Assembly (NCBI RefSeq): GCF_009857915.1
Contig: NZ_WWCM01000002.1
Location: 62,001-126,000 of the forward strand
Origin: Duganella qianjiadongensis
GTDB taxonomy: Bacteria; Pseudomonadota; Gammaproteobacteria; Burkholderiales; Burkholderiaceae_D
Reading direction: 5' to 3'
Length of the DNA stretch: 64,000 nt
The notes under the pieces were generated by a model that saw only the letters and a list, made by a program, of their open reading frames with translations, had not been told where the DNA came from and made no database searches. The translations under genes and the position numbers were made by a program. Of this stretch, positions 20,989-29,800 are shown piece after piece. Every line of letters starts with the position of its first letter. The first letter of the stretch is position 1.

Positions 20989-22869
20989 ATGTTCCTGCCT
21001 CGCGCCATCCTCGCTACCCTGCTCGCCTGTGCCTATCCTGCCCATGCCAGCAGCATTTCCGACCAGCCCTATCCGGGCACCATCGTACTGAAAGTGGACG
21101 CCACCAATACGGCCCAGCAGATTTTCCGCGTACGGGAAAGCATTCCGGCCCAGCCCGGCAAGCTCACCCTGCTGTATCCGCAATGGGTGGTCGGCAATCA
21201 CGGCCCTAGCGGCACGCTGAGCCAGTTTGCTGGTCTGAAAGTATTCGCCAACGGCAAGCAGATCGACTGGGTGCGCGACACCGTCAACGTGTATGCCTTC
21301 CATATCGACGTGCCGCAGGGTGCCAGCAGCGTGGACGTAGAGTTCCAGTACCTGTCGCCCACCGAGGCCGCACAGGGCCGCACCACCATGACCAATGACA
21401 TTCTGGGCGTGCAGTGGCAGTCCGTCACGCTGTATCCGGCTGGCTACGACAGCCGCAAGATCACCATGCAGGCCAACCTGACCGTACCGAAAGACTGGCA
21501 GTACGGCACGGCGCTGGAAACCGCCCAGCGCAGCGGCGACGAGATCGCCTTCAAACCGCTCGATCTGGAAGCCATGATGGATTCGCCCCTGTTCGCTGGA
21601 CGCTACTTCCGCCGCATCGACCTCGATCCGGGCGCGCGCATCCCCGTGCACCTGAATGTGGTAGCCGACTCGGCCGACCAGCTGGAAGCCACGCCGGAAC
21701 AGATCGCGCCGCACCGTGCCATGGTCCAGCAAGCGTATAAACTGTTTAACTCGCAGCACTACAAACACTACGACTTCCTGTTCGCCATCAGCGACGAATT
21801 CGGCGGCATCGGCCGCGAACACCACCAGTCCAGCGAAAACGGCGTCAAGCTCGGCTACTTCACCGAGTGGTCCAAGCACGAAGCGCGGCGCGAACTGCTG
21901 CCGCATGAATTCACTCACTCGTGGAACGGCAAGTTCCGCCGTCCGGCCGACCAGAATGTACCGAACTTCAACACCCCGCTGCAGAACTCGCTGCTGTGGG
22001 TGTACGAAGGCCAGACCCAGTACTGGGGCGCCGTGCTGGCGGCCCGCTCCGGTCTGATCAAGGCCGAACACACGCGCGATCTGCTGGCCGCCACCGCGGC
22101 CCGCTACGACAACGTCAAAGGCCGCGAATGGCGCGCCGTGCAGGACACCACCAATGACCCTATCGTCAATGGCCGCCGTCCGCAGGGCTGGAACAACTGG
22201 CAGCGCGCCGAGGACTACTACTCGGAAGGTGAGCTGATCTGGCTCGATGCCGATACCCTGATCCGCGAGCTGTCGGGCGATAAGCGCTCGCTCAACGATT
22301 TCGCCCGCCGCTTCTTCGGCGTCGATGACGGCGTCAACGTAGCCAAACACTACACCTTCGAGGACGTGGTGCGCGAACTGAACGCCATCCAGCCGTATGA
22401 CTGGGCGACTTTCCTGCGCAGCCGCCTGGACGGCCATGGCCCGCGCGCGCCGCTAGCTGGTCTGGCCCGCGCCGGCTGGAAACTGGTGTACACGGAGAAG
22501 CCGACTGATTTCCTCAAAGCCCAGGAAGAGCAGAGCAAATCGGCCAACTTCCAGTACTCGCTGGGTTTCTCGGTGGGAGCCGAGGGCAAGCTGGAAGCCT
22601 TCCAGTGGGATGGTCTGGGCTTCAAAGCAGGTCTGTCGGGCGGTAGCACGCTGCTGGCCGTGAATGGCCGCGCCTACAAAGCGGAAGTGCTGCGTGCCGC
22701 CATTACGGCTGCCAAGACCAGCAAAGACCCGATCAAGCTGCTGGTAAAAAAAGGCAATCTGTACCAGACCTATGAGTTCGATTACCACGAAGGGCTCAAG
22801 TATCCGCGTCTGGAACGTATCAGCGGTACGCCGGACCGCCTGGAAGCCATACTGCAGCCGATGAAGTAA
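20989..22869 (+). CDS. M61-family glycyl aminopeptidase-like metallopeptidase
   Basis: 626 residues with a signal peptide (MFLPRAILATLLACAYPAHASS), so probably periplasmic. The zinc motif is LLPHEFTHSWNGKFRRP (His 306, Glu 307, His 310), with the third ligand in VYEGQTQYWG (Glu 340), as in the M61 glycyl aminopeptidase family. A beta-rich N-terminal domain and a C-terminal PDZ-like part (SVGAEGKLEAFQWDGLGFKAG) complete the family layout. It removes N-terminal Gly/Ala-type residues from peptides in characterised members. The gene appears monocistronic; no strong Shine-Dalgarno is visible, only a T-rich leader. Confidence 0.92.
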   Translation: MFLPRAILATLLACAYPAHASSISDQPYPGTIVLKVDATNTAQQIFRVRESIPAQPGKLTLLYPQWVVGNHGPSGTLSQFAGLKVFANGKQIDWVRDTVNVYAFHIDVPQGASSVDVEFQYLSPTEAAQGRTTMTNDILGVQWQSVTLYPAGYDSRKITMQANLTVPKDWQYGTALETAQRSGDEIAFKPLDLEAMMDSPLFAGRYFRRIDLDPGARIPVHLNVVADSADQLEATPEQIAPHRAMVQQAYKLFNSQHYKHYDFLFAISDEFGGIGREHHQSSENGVKLGYFTEWSKHEARRELLPHEFTHSWNGKFRRPADQNVPNFNTPLQNSLLWVYEGQTQYWGAVLAARSGLIKAEHTRDLLAATAARYDNVKGREWRAVQDTTNDPIVNGRRPQGWNNWQRAEDYYSEGELIWLDADTLIRELSGDKRSLNDFARRFFGVDDGVNVAKHYTFEDVVRELNAIQPYDWATFLRSRLDGHGPRAPLAGLARAGWKLVYTEKPTDFLKAQEEQSKSANFQYSLGFSVGAEGKLEAFQWDGLGFKAGLSGGSTLLAVNGRAYKAEVLRAAITAAKTSKDPIKLLVKKGNLYQTYEFDYHEGLKYPRLERISGTPDRLEAILQPMK

Positions 22870-22945
22870 GGCTGGAACGCCCGCCACAGTCCGCCAACGG
22901 GCGGCTGTGGCGCCAGCGGGCGCCAATCTGGTGTATGCTGGCGCC

Positions 22946-23290
22946 ATGAACCAAGACACCGACATCCATCTCAGCGGCCCGTTCGAGGCCATCGACGGCA
23001 GCGGCCGTACCCACAAAGTCAAAGCCATCCGCATTTTCGATGAAGGCTATGGCGCCATCGACGTGTACGTCGATTTTGCCAGCCCTATCAGTGGCCTGCA
23101 TAAAGACGCCGGCCTGATCGGCGCCGTGCAGGCACAATTGCGCAAGCTCGGCTACAACGGCCCCAGCGTGCAGGCAGGCGATAGCGTACTGCAGGAAAAC
23201 CGCCTGCTGGTGCTGGAAGCGCCCGATGCGTTCAATGCCTACGCTGCCAGCAAAGGCTGGAAAGACCTGTCCGAAGAATACGGCGACTGA
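22946..23290 (+). CDS. Conserved-looking small protein of unknown function
   Basis: 114 residues, starting MNQDTDIHLSGPFEAIDGSG. No signal peptide, membrane segment or recognised motif. It is acidic, with an N-terminal beta-strand-rich part (HKVKAIRIFDEGYGAIDVYVDF) and a helical C-terminus (FNAYAASKGWKDLSEEYGD). Base composition and codon use are like the neighbours, which favours a real gene. It lies 76 bases after the M61 peptidase on the same strand and converges on imuB. I do not recognise the family. Confidence 0.65.
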   Translation: MNQDTDIHLSGPFEAIDGSGRTHKVKAIRIFDEGYGAIDVYVDFASPISGLHKDAGLIGAVQAQLRKLGYNGPSVQAGDSVLQENRLLVLEAPDAFNAYAASKGWKDLSEEYGD

Positions 23291-23345
23291 TCCTCTGCCC
23301 TGCCAGCCCGGCTGATGCGCATGTAGCCGCCGTGCTGGCTGCCGC

Positions 23346-24824
23346 TCAGGCGAAAAACCCGTGCAGATACCAGCGCGCCTCGGCCGGATCGCCGCCGCTG
23401 GGACGCTCGCGGTACAGCCAGTAATGGGCGTGGTCCGCCCCTTCCGCCATAAAATAATCGCGCGTCTGCAAAGACTGCCACCATCCTGCTTCTATCCGCT
23501 CGCCCGCTGAAATGATTTTCAGCGGCGAGCCATAGTAAGGCCGGTGCTCGCGCATCAGCAGCGCAATCGGCTGCGCCAGCAGCCATGCGGGACGGGGCAA
23601 GGCCGGTACATCAGGCGGCAGTTGCGGACGCGCTGCCGGCGCACGGATTTTCTGCTGCACGCTGACCCACTGGTTGGCATGCTCGGGCCGGTAATCGGCC
23701 AGCGGTGCCGCCTGCAGCACATTCTCCGCGCCCAGCCGCGCCGTCAGCACTTCCAGCAGGCGTTGCCAGTCCTCCTTGCTGCCGCCCGGTTCAGGGAACA
23801 ACGAGTCGCTCGGCGGCGCCATAGGCTGCACCTGCGGCGCTTCCAGACATAGGCCAATTACGGGCGCATCGAGTTCCTGCCGCCCCAGCCGCTCTTTCAG
23901 CAGCCGCAGCAGATGCGCATCGCGCCACGTGGGTTCGGCCAGCACAATCTCGATCACCGTCGGCGGGCCTGCCTGCCGCCCCCGCTCATGTTCGAGCAGC
24001 AGGCGCACGCGCTGCACGGCAAACTGGTGCGCCGTCAGCCAGCCCGTCAGTTGCTGCAGCAGACACTGCACGCCGAACAGCAAGGCCGCAGTCTGCTCCA
24101 CCCGGTCGAACAGTTCGATGCGGGCGCGGAAGCTGGCCGGTGGCTGCAGCCACTGGTAGAGCTCGGGGCGCATGCCGGCGGCGTCATCTAGCATATCGAG
24201 CAAGGCGCGGCCGCAACGGCGCTGCAAGCCGGGGCGCGGCAGCTGGCGCAACTGCCCCAGGGTCAGACAGCCTATGCCTTCCAGCCATGCCAGATAAGGC
24301 CGCGCTGGCGGCAGCACGCTCACATGCAGGCCATCGATCCGGCGCAGCAAGGTGGCCATTTTCAGCGCCCGTCCGCCGCCGCTGCGCGCCAGCAGCCACG
24401 CCCCGCGCGCCGTCGGTGCACAGCCCAGCGTGGCACTGTAACCCAGTGTGCGCAAGCAGGCGCGCACGCGCCGGCACAGCGCCAGCGGGCCGCCGAACAG
24501 ACGCAGGCTGGCGCCCACATCGAGCAGCAGCGACGCTTCCTCCACCTGCGCCAGCTGCGGGGTAAATTGCAGCAGCGCCAGCGCCACCGCCTGCTGCGCT
24601 TCCAGCTCCAGTTGCGGCGCGCGCTGCTGGAACTGAGCGTGTGGCAGCAGCATCAGCGCACCGCCGCGCCGCATGCCCATCTGCACCCCGGCCTGCTGCG
24701 CCAGCGCCGACAGGGCCACCACTCCTTCCTGCTCCAGCACCACCGTGTACTGGTCAGCTGACCAGCGCGGACAGAAGACTTCGAGCGGCAAGCGCGGCAG
24801 GTGTAGAGCGATCCAGAGACGCAT
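23346..24824 (-). CDS. imuB: ImuB, Y-family polymerase-like mutasome protein
   Basis: 492 residues. It begins MRLWIALHLPRLPLEVF, the typical ImuB start, and lacks the acidic DxD of active Y-family polymerases at this position, as known for ImuB. The LLLDVGASLRLFGGP segment and the little-finger-like region (FDRVEQTAALLFGVQCLLQQL) match the family; the C-terminus is long. ImuB bridges the beta clamp, ImuA and DnaE2 in the SOS mutasome. Its ATG lies inside the end of imuA (71-base overlap) with no Shine-Dalgarno, so translation is probably coupled. dnaE2 is 13.6 kb away. Confidence 0.92.
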   Translation of the reverse strand: MRLWIALHLPRLPLEVFCPRWSADQYTVVLEQEGVVALSALAQQAGVQMGMRRGGALMLLPHAQFQQRAPQLELEAQQAVALALLQFTPQLAQVEEASLLLDVGASLRLFGGPLALCRRVRACLRTLGYSATLGCAPTARGAWLLARSGGGRALKMATLLRRIDGLHVSVLPPARPYLAWLEGIGCLTLGQLRQLPRPGLQRRCGRALLDMLDDAAGMRPELYQWLQPPASFRARIELFDRVEQTAALLFGVQCLLQQLTGWLTAHQFAVQRVRLLLEHERGRQAGPPTVIEIVLAEPTWRDAHLLRLLKERLGRQELDAPVIGLCLEAPQVQPMAPPSDSLFPEPGGSKEDWQRLLEVLTARLGAENVLQAAPLADYRPEHANQWVSVQQKIRAPAARPQLPPDVPALPRPAWLLAQPIALLMREHRPYYGSPLKIISAGERIEAGWWQSLQTRDYFMAEGADHAHYWLYRERPSGGDPAEARWYLHGFFA

Positions 24825-25464
24825 GGCGTTGAAACAGAGTAGGTGTCAGGGGTAAAAACAGCGGAGCATCGCGTTGCGGCCCGCGTCGTTTGACGAAACC
24901 GATGTCGATGCCGCCCGGCGCAGTGTGCAGCGCCAGCCTGAGCGGCGCCGGCGAAGCATCCTGCGCCGCCGCCAGCGGCCTAAGCAGGCAGAACAGCGTA
25001 TCCCCGCTCTGCGCGGCCAGATGCAAGCGGCGCAGGGTTTCGCCACGGGCATGGTTCTGCCACAGCAGCAGCGCGCCGCAGCAGCCGCTGCGCAGCACCT
25101 GCTCGGCCGCCCACAGGGCATCGGCGCTGCGCGCACCGCTGCGTATCCACACCAGCTGCGACGGTTCCAGCCCCAGCGCCGCCAGCGCCAGCGCCTGCGG
25201 TGCATGGGGCGGCTGCAGCAGCACGATGGGGCGCCGCCCCAGCGCCTGTAAAGCCGGCCGCAGGAGGCGCAATTCGCCCATGCCGTGCTGTTGCAGCAAC
25301 AGGTCGATCAGCACGCCCTGCGGCCAGCCGCCACCGGGCAGCTGGCTGGACAGGGCGGCAAAGCCGGTATCGATGCAGCGCCCGCTGCTGCGCGCCAGCT
25401 GTGACGCCAGCCAGAGCGAGGGATGGACTGTTTCCGGCGCGACAAGTGATGCGGAGCGGCTCAT
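24754..25464 (-). CDS. imuA: ImuA, RecA-like SOS mutasome protein
   Basis: 236 residues from the ATG at 25462-25464; longer upstream readings run through the LexA box and are rejected. The family look is clear: ETVHPSLWLASQLARSSGRCIDTGFAALSSQLPGGGWPQG, followed by VLIDLLLQQHGMGELRLL, then LEPSQLVWIRSGARSADALWAAEQVLRSG and LFCLLRPLAAA. ImuA is related to RecA without a full recombinase core; in Pseudomonas and Caulobacter it is required for DnaE2-dependent mutagenesis. It overlaps imuB by 71 bases and has a perfect LexA box 24-43 bases upstream. Confidence 0.9.
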   Translation of the reverse strand: MSRSASLVAPETVHPSLWLASQLARSSGRCIDTGFAALSSQLPGGGWPQGVLIDLLLQQHGMGELRLLRPALQALGRRPIVLLQPPHAPQALALAALGLEPSQLVWIRSGARSADALWAAEQVLRSGCCGALLLWQNHARGETLRRLHLAAQSGDTLFCLLRPLAAAQDASPAPLRLALHTAPGGIDIGFVKRRGPQRDAPLFLPLTPTLFQRHASLDRSTPAALAARSLLSALVS

Positions 25465-25487
25465 GAAGTGGGGATAAAAAAGCAAAA

Positions 25488-25507
25488 TACTGTATGCACA
25501 TACAGTA
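25488..25507 (-). promoter_or_regulatory. LexA (SOS) box before imuA-imuB
   Basis: TACTGTATGCACATACAGTA, a perfect CTGT-N8-ACAG (CTGT 25490-25493, ACAG 25502-25505) with the same TA flanks as the site before dnaE2. It places imuAB under LexA in parallel with the distant dnaE2. Confidence 0.93.
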
Positions 25508-25623
25508 CATTTTCCGCTCAGCTTAGTCAATGACTATCTTCCCAGCAAGACTTAAAGGAAACCGTACGCGGCTTGCTGTAACATGCCTATCTAGCCATTT
25601 ATATCTTTCGACAAGGATCAACT

Positions 25624-26868
25624 TTGCAAACTGTACAACTGCTGGGCGCCATCCTGTTTGGTCTGGCACTACTGCATACTTTTGCCGCCAAATCCATCGA
25701 ACAACTGGCCCACCGCCACCCGCGCCACGCAGGCCTGTTCCATCTGCTGGGTGAGGTGGAAGTGGTGTTCGGTTTCTGGGCCATCGTACTCATCATCAGC
25801 ATGGCCGTGGTGGGCGGCGGCGAGAACGCCATCCGCTACGCCGAGTCGCGCCAGTACACCGAACCGCTATTCGTCTTCACCGTGATGGTGGTGGCCGCCT
25901 CGCGCCCCGTGCTGGCCGTGGTGCAAAGCCTGCTCGGGGGTCTGGCCCGGCTGCTGCCCATGCGCACGGAACTGGCGCTGGTCTGGTTCGGCATGGCGCT
26001 GGTGCCGCTCTCCGGCTCGCTGATTACCGAACCCGCCGCCATGACGCTGGCCGCGCTGATGCTGGCGCCGCTGGTGTTCCGCGACGAGCTGCCGGAATGG
26101 CTCAAGTACGCTGCGCTGGGCGTGCTGTTCGTGAACGTCTCGATAGGCGGCACCCTCACTGCCTATGCCGCCCCGCCGGTACTGATGGTGGCCAGCACAT
26201 GGCACTGGGATAGCGCCTACATGGCCCAGCATTTCGGCTGGCGCGCGGCGCTGGCCGTGCTGTTCAACGCCAGCGTGATCACGGCCGTACTGGCGCGCCA
26301 CCTGCGCCCGCACACCAATAGCGACAGCGACAGCGCACCGGTGCCGCTGCTGGTGAGTGCCGTGCATCTGGCGTTTCTGGCCTTGGTCGTGGTGTTCAGC
26401 CACCACCCGGTGCTGTTCCTCGGCCTGTTCATGCTGTTCCTCGGCTTCACCATTGCCTACCAGCGCTACCAGCAGCCGCTGATCATCAAGGAAGGCCTGC
26501 TGGTGGGCTTTTTCCTCGCTGGTCTGGTGGTACTGGGCGGGATGCAGCAATGGTGGCTGCAACCCATCGTGGAAAGTCTGGCGCCCACGGCGCTGTTCTT
26601 CAGCGCGCTGGGACTGACGGCGATTACCGACAACGCAGCCCTGACCTATCTGGGTTCGCTGATACAGGGCATCAGTCCGCAATCGCAATATATGCTGGTG
26701 GCCGGTGCCGTCGCCGGCGGCGGCCTGACGGTGATCGCCAACGCGCCCAATCCGGCCGGTGCCGCCCTGCTGCGCCATGGCTTCCGCGATGCGTCGATAG
26801 GCGCCATCGGCCTGCTGCTGGGGGCACTGCCCCCTACCGCAGTGGCCGTGCTGGCCTTCCTGCTCTGA
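25624..26868 (+). CDS. Putative Na+/H+ antiporter family membrane protein
   Basis: 414 residues with roughly twelve hydrophobic segments. It resembles the putative Na+/H+ antiporter family (Pfam Na_H_antiport_3-like): HTFAAKSIEQLAHRHPRHAGLFHLLGEVEVVFGFW near the start, TEPAAMTLAALMLAPL and NVSIGGTLTAYAAPPVLMVA in the middle, and NAPNPAGAALLRHGF near the end. The Thr/Ala-Pro-rich broken helices fit an ion-transporter fold. It starts at a TTG with AAGGAT 7 bases before it; no in-frame ATG gives a full first segment. It converges on hrpA with an 8-base gap. Ion specificity is an inference. Confidence 0.8.
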   Translation: MQTVQLLGAILFGLALLHTFAAKSIEQLAHRHPRHAGLFHLLGEVEVVFGFWAIVLIISMAVVGGGENAIRYAESRQYTEPLFVFTVMVVAASRPVLAVVQSLLGGLARLLPMRTELALVWFGMALVPLSGSLITEPAAMTLAALMLAPLVFRDELPEWLKYAALGVLFVNVSIGGTLTAYAAPPVLMVASTWHWDSAYMAQHFGWRAALAVLFNASVITAVLARHLRPHTNSDSDSAPVPLLVSAVHLAFLALVVVFSHHPVLFLGLFMLFLGFTIAYQRYQQPLIIKEGLLVGFFLAGLVVLGGMQQWWLQPIVESLAPTALFFSALGLTAITDNAALTYLGSLIQGISPQSQYMLVAGAVAGGGLTVIANAPNPAGAALLRHGFRDASIGAIGLLLGALPPTAVAVLAFLL

Positions 26869-26876
26869 GTTGATAC

Positions 26877-29800
26877 TTAGCGCTGCATCGATTCCCAGAC
26901 TTTCTGCAGGCGCTTGACCGACACCGGCATGGGCGTGCGCAGCTCCTGGGCAAACAGCGAGACGCGCAGTTCTTCCAGCATCCAGCGGAATTCCACCAGC
27001 TTGGGGTCGGTATTCCGCCCCGCCGATTTGTCACGGGCAGCGCGCTGGTACAGCTGCGCGGCCTGCTGCCACTCCGCCATCTGTTTGGCGTCACGGGCAG
27101 GATCGCCGCGCAGCTTTTCCAGCCGCACATTCATCGCCTTCAGGTAACGCGGGAAGTGGGCCAGCTGGCTGTACTCGTTATCCATCAGGAAGCGCTTGTT
27201 CACCAGCCCCTGCAACTGCGCCTGCATGTCGCTGGCCACCGCCGCAGGCAGCCCTTGCAGACGCTTGGGCATGCCGTGGAACTCGGTCAGCACCTGCGAC
27301 AGCAGGCGCGCGATCTCGTTCACCAGCAGCACCAGCCGCGACTTGCCTTCGTCCTTGCGCTTGGCAAAGCTGTCGGCATCGAGCGGCAGCGGGTCCTGCA
27401 GACAGGCGATATCGAGCGCCTTCTGGATGATCTGCTCGCGCAGCTCTTCCTGCGTGCCCATGCTCATGAACTGCATGCCCATCTGCTGCAGATTGGGGAT
27501 GCTCTTTTCGATGAACTTGATCTGGTCCTTCATCTGCAAGGCGAACAGCCGGCGCAGGCCGGCACGATGGGTGCGCGCTGCCACGGTGGGATCGTCGAAC
27601 ACTTCCAGATCGCAGTGCGTGCCCTTGTCCACCAGCGCAGGGAAGCCGATCAGCGTCAGCTTGCCCTGCACGATTTCCAGCAGCTCCGGCAGCTCGCCGA
27701 AAGTCCAGCTGGTCAGGCCATTGAGGGTGATGCCACTGGCGGTGCTGCTGCCGCTGGCAGCAGCATTGCCCGCAGGCTGGGCCTGAGCGGCTTTGCCGCC
27801 AGCAGCGGCGCCGCCCTTGGCGTTCGCCTGTGCCGCTGCCCCGCCATGCTGTGACTGTGCCTGCCCCTTGCCGCCGCTGGTACTGAGCGCACGCAGGCTG
27901 ACACCCTGCCCGCCATTGGCCTCGGCCATCTTCTGGAAACTCTCACGCGCCTGCGTGCCGAATTCGGCCTGCAGGGTGGCCAGATTGCGTCCCATATCGA
28001 GCTGGCGGCCATGCTCGTCGATCACCTTGAAGTTCATGAAGTGGTGCGCAGGCAGCGTCTCCGGCTTGAAGTCACTGGTCAGCACCGAGATAGTGATCTG
28101 GGCCCGGATGTCGGCAATGATGGCGTCGATCAGATCGCCGCGGCCAAAGCTGCCCGCTTCCTGCACGCGCTCGCAGAAGCGCGCTGCATAGTCGGGCAGC
28201 GGCACGCAGTGGCGGCGCAGCTTCTGCGGCAGAGACTTCAGCAGCAGATGCACTTTTTCCTTCAGCATGCCCGGCACCAGCCATTCGCAGCGCTCGCGCG
28301 GCAGCTGGTTCAATGCATACAGCGGCACGGCCATGGTCACGCCATCGCGCACGCTGCCCGGCTCGAAGTGATAGGTCAGCTGCAGTTCCAGCCCCGTCAC
28401 CGCCATGGTTTTCGGGAACAGGTCGGTGGTCACGCCAGCTGCCTCGTGGCGCATCAGCTCATCGCGGTTCAGATACAGCAGCTTGGGATTTTCCAGCGTC
28501 GCCTGCTTGTGCCACTTCTCGAAACCGGCGCCGTTGACGATATCGGCCGGCAGCAGCTGGTCGTAGAAAGCCGCAATCAGTTCATCGTCCACCAGCACGT
28601 CCAGACGGCGCGACTTGTGTTCGAGGTTCTCGATTTCCTTGACCAGCTTGTGGTTGTGGGCAAAGAACGGCGCACGGGTATCGTAATCGCCGCCGACCAG
28701 CGCATCGCGGATGAAAATTTCGCGTGCTTCGCCCGGGTTGAACTGGCCGTAATTGATGCGGCGCTGGCTGTACACCACCAATCCGTACAGAGTAGCGCGT
28801 TCGGACGCGGTGACCTGTGCGGCGCGCTTTTCCCAGCGCGGCTCGCCCCACGATTTTTTCAGCAGATGACCGCCCACTTTTTCCAGCCACTCGGGCTGGA
28901 TCTGTGCCACGCAGCGCGCATACAGACGGGTGGTATCCACCAGCTCTGCCGCCATCACCCACTTGCCGGGCTTTTTCAGCAGCGAGGAACCGGGCCAGAT
29001 ATTAAATTTGATGCCGCGTGCACCGAGGTAGCCGGCGCCCGGTTCGTCGTCGCTCTTGAAGCCTATATTACCGAGCAAGCCAGTCAGCAGCGCCAGATGC
29101 AGGTTTTCGTACGTAGCCGGTGCCTCGTTGAGGCGCCAGCCCTGCTCTTTCACGATCGTCAGCAGCTGCGAATGCACATCGCGCCACTCGCGCAGGCGCA
29201 GTTGCGACAGGAAGTTGCTGCGGCAGTTATCCATCAGCTGGCGATTGGTCTTCTTGTGTTCGATGGCGCTCTCGAACCACTTCCAGATTTTCAGATAGCT
29301 GAGGAATTCCGATTTTTCGTCGGCGAACTTCTTGTGCGCCTCGTCGGCAGCCTGCTGGTGCTCCATCGGCCGGTCACGCGGGTCCTGCACCGACAGCGCC
29401 GAAGCGATGATCAGCATTTCATCGAGACAGACGTTATCCTGCGCCGCCAGTATCATCCGGCCCACACGCGGATCAAGCGGCAGCTTGGCCAGCTTTTTGC
29501 CCAGCGGCGTGATCTGGTTGTATTCGTCCACCGCGCCCAGCTCCTGCAGCAGCTGGTAGCCGTCGGCAATCGCGCGCGCCAGCGGCGGTTCGATGAAGGG
29601 GAAAGTCTCCACATCGGCCAGATGCAGCGTCTTCATGCGCAGGATGACGGAGGCCAGCGAAGAACGCAGGATTTCCGGTTCGGTGAACTTGGGCCGCTGC
29701 AGGAACTCCTGCTCGTCGTACAGGCGGATACACACGCCATCGGCCACCCGGCCGCAACGGCCGGCACGCTGGTTGGCCGCCGATTGCGCAATCGGCTCGA

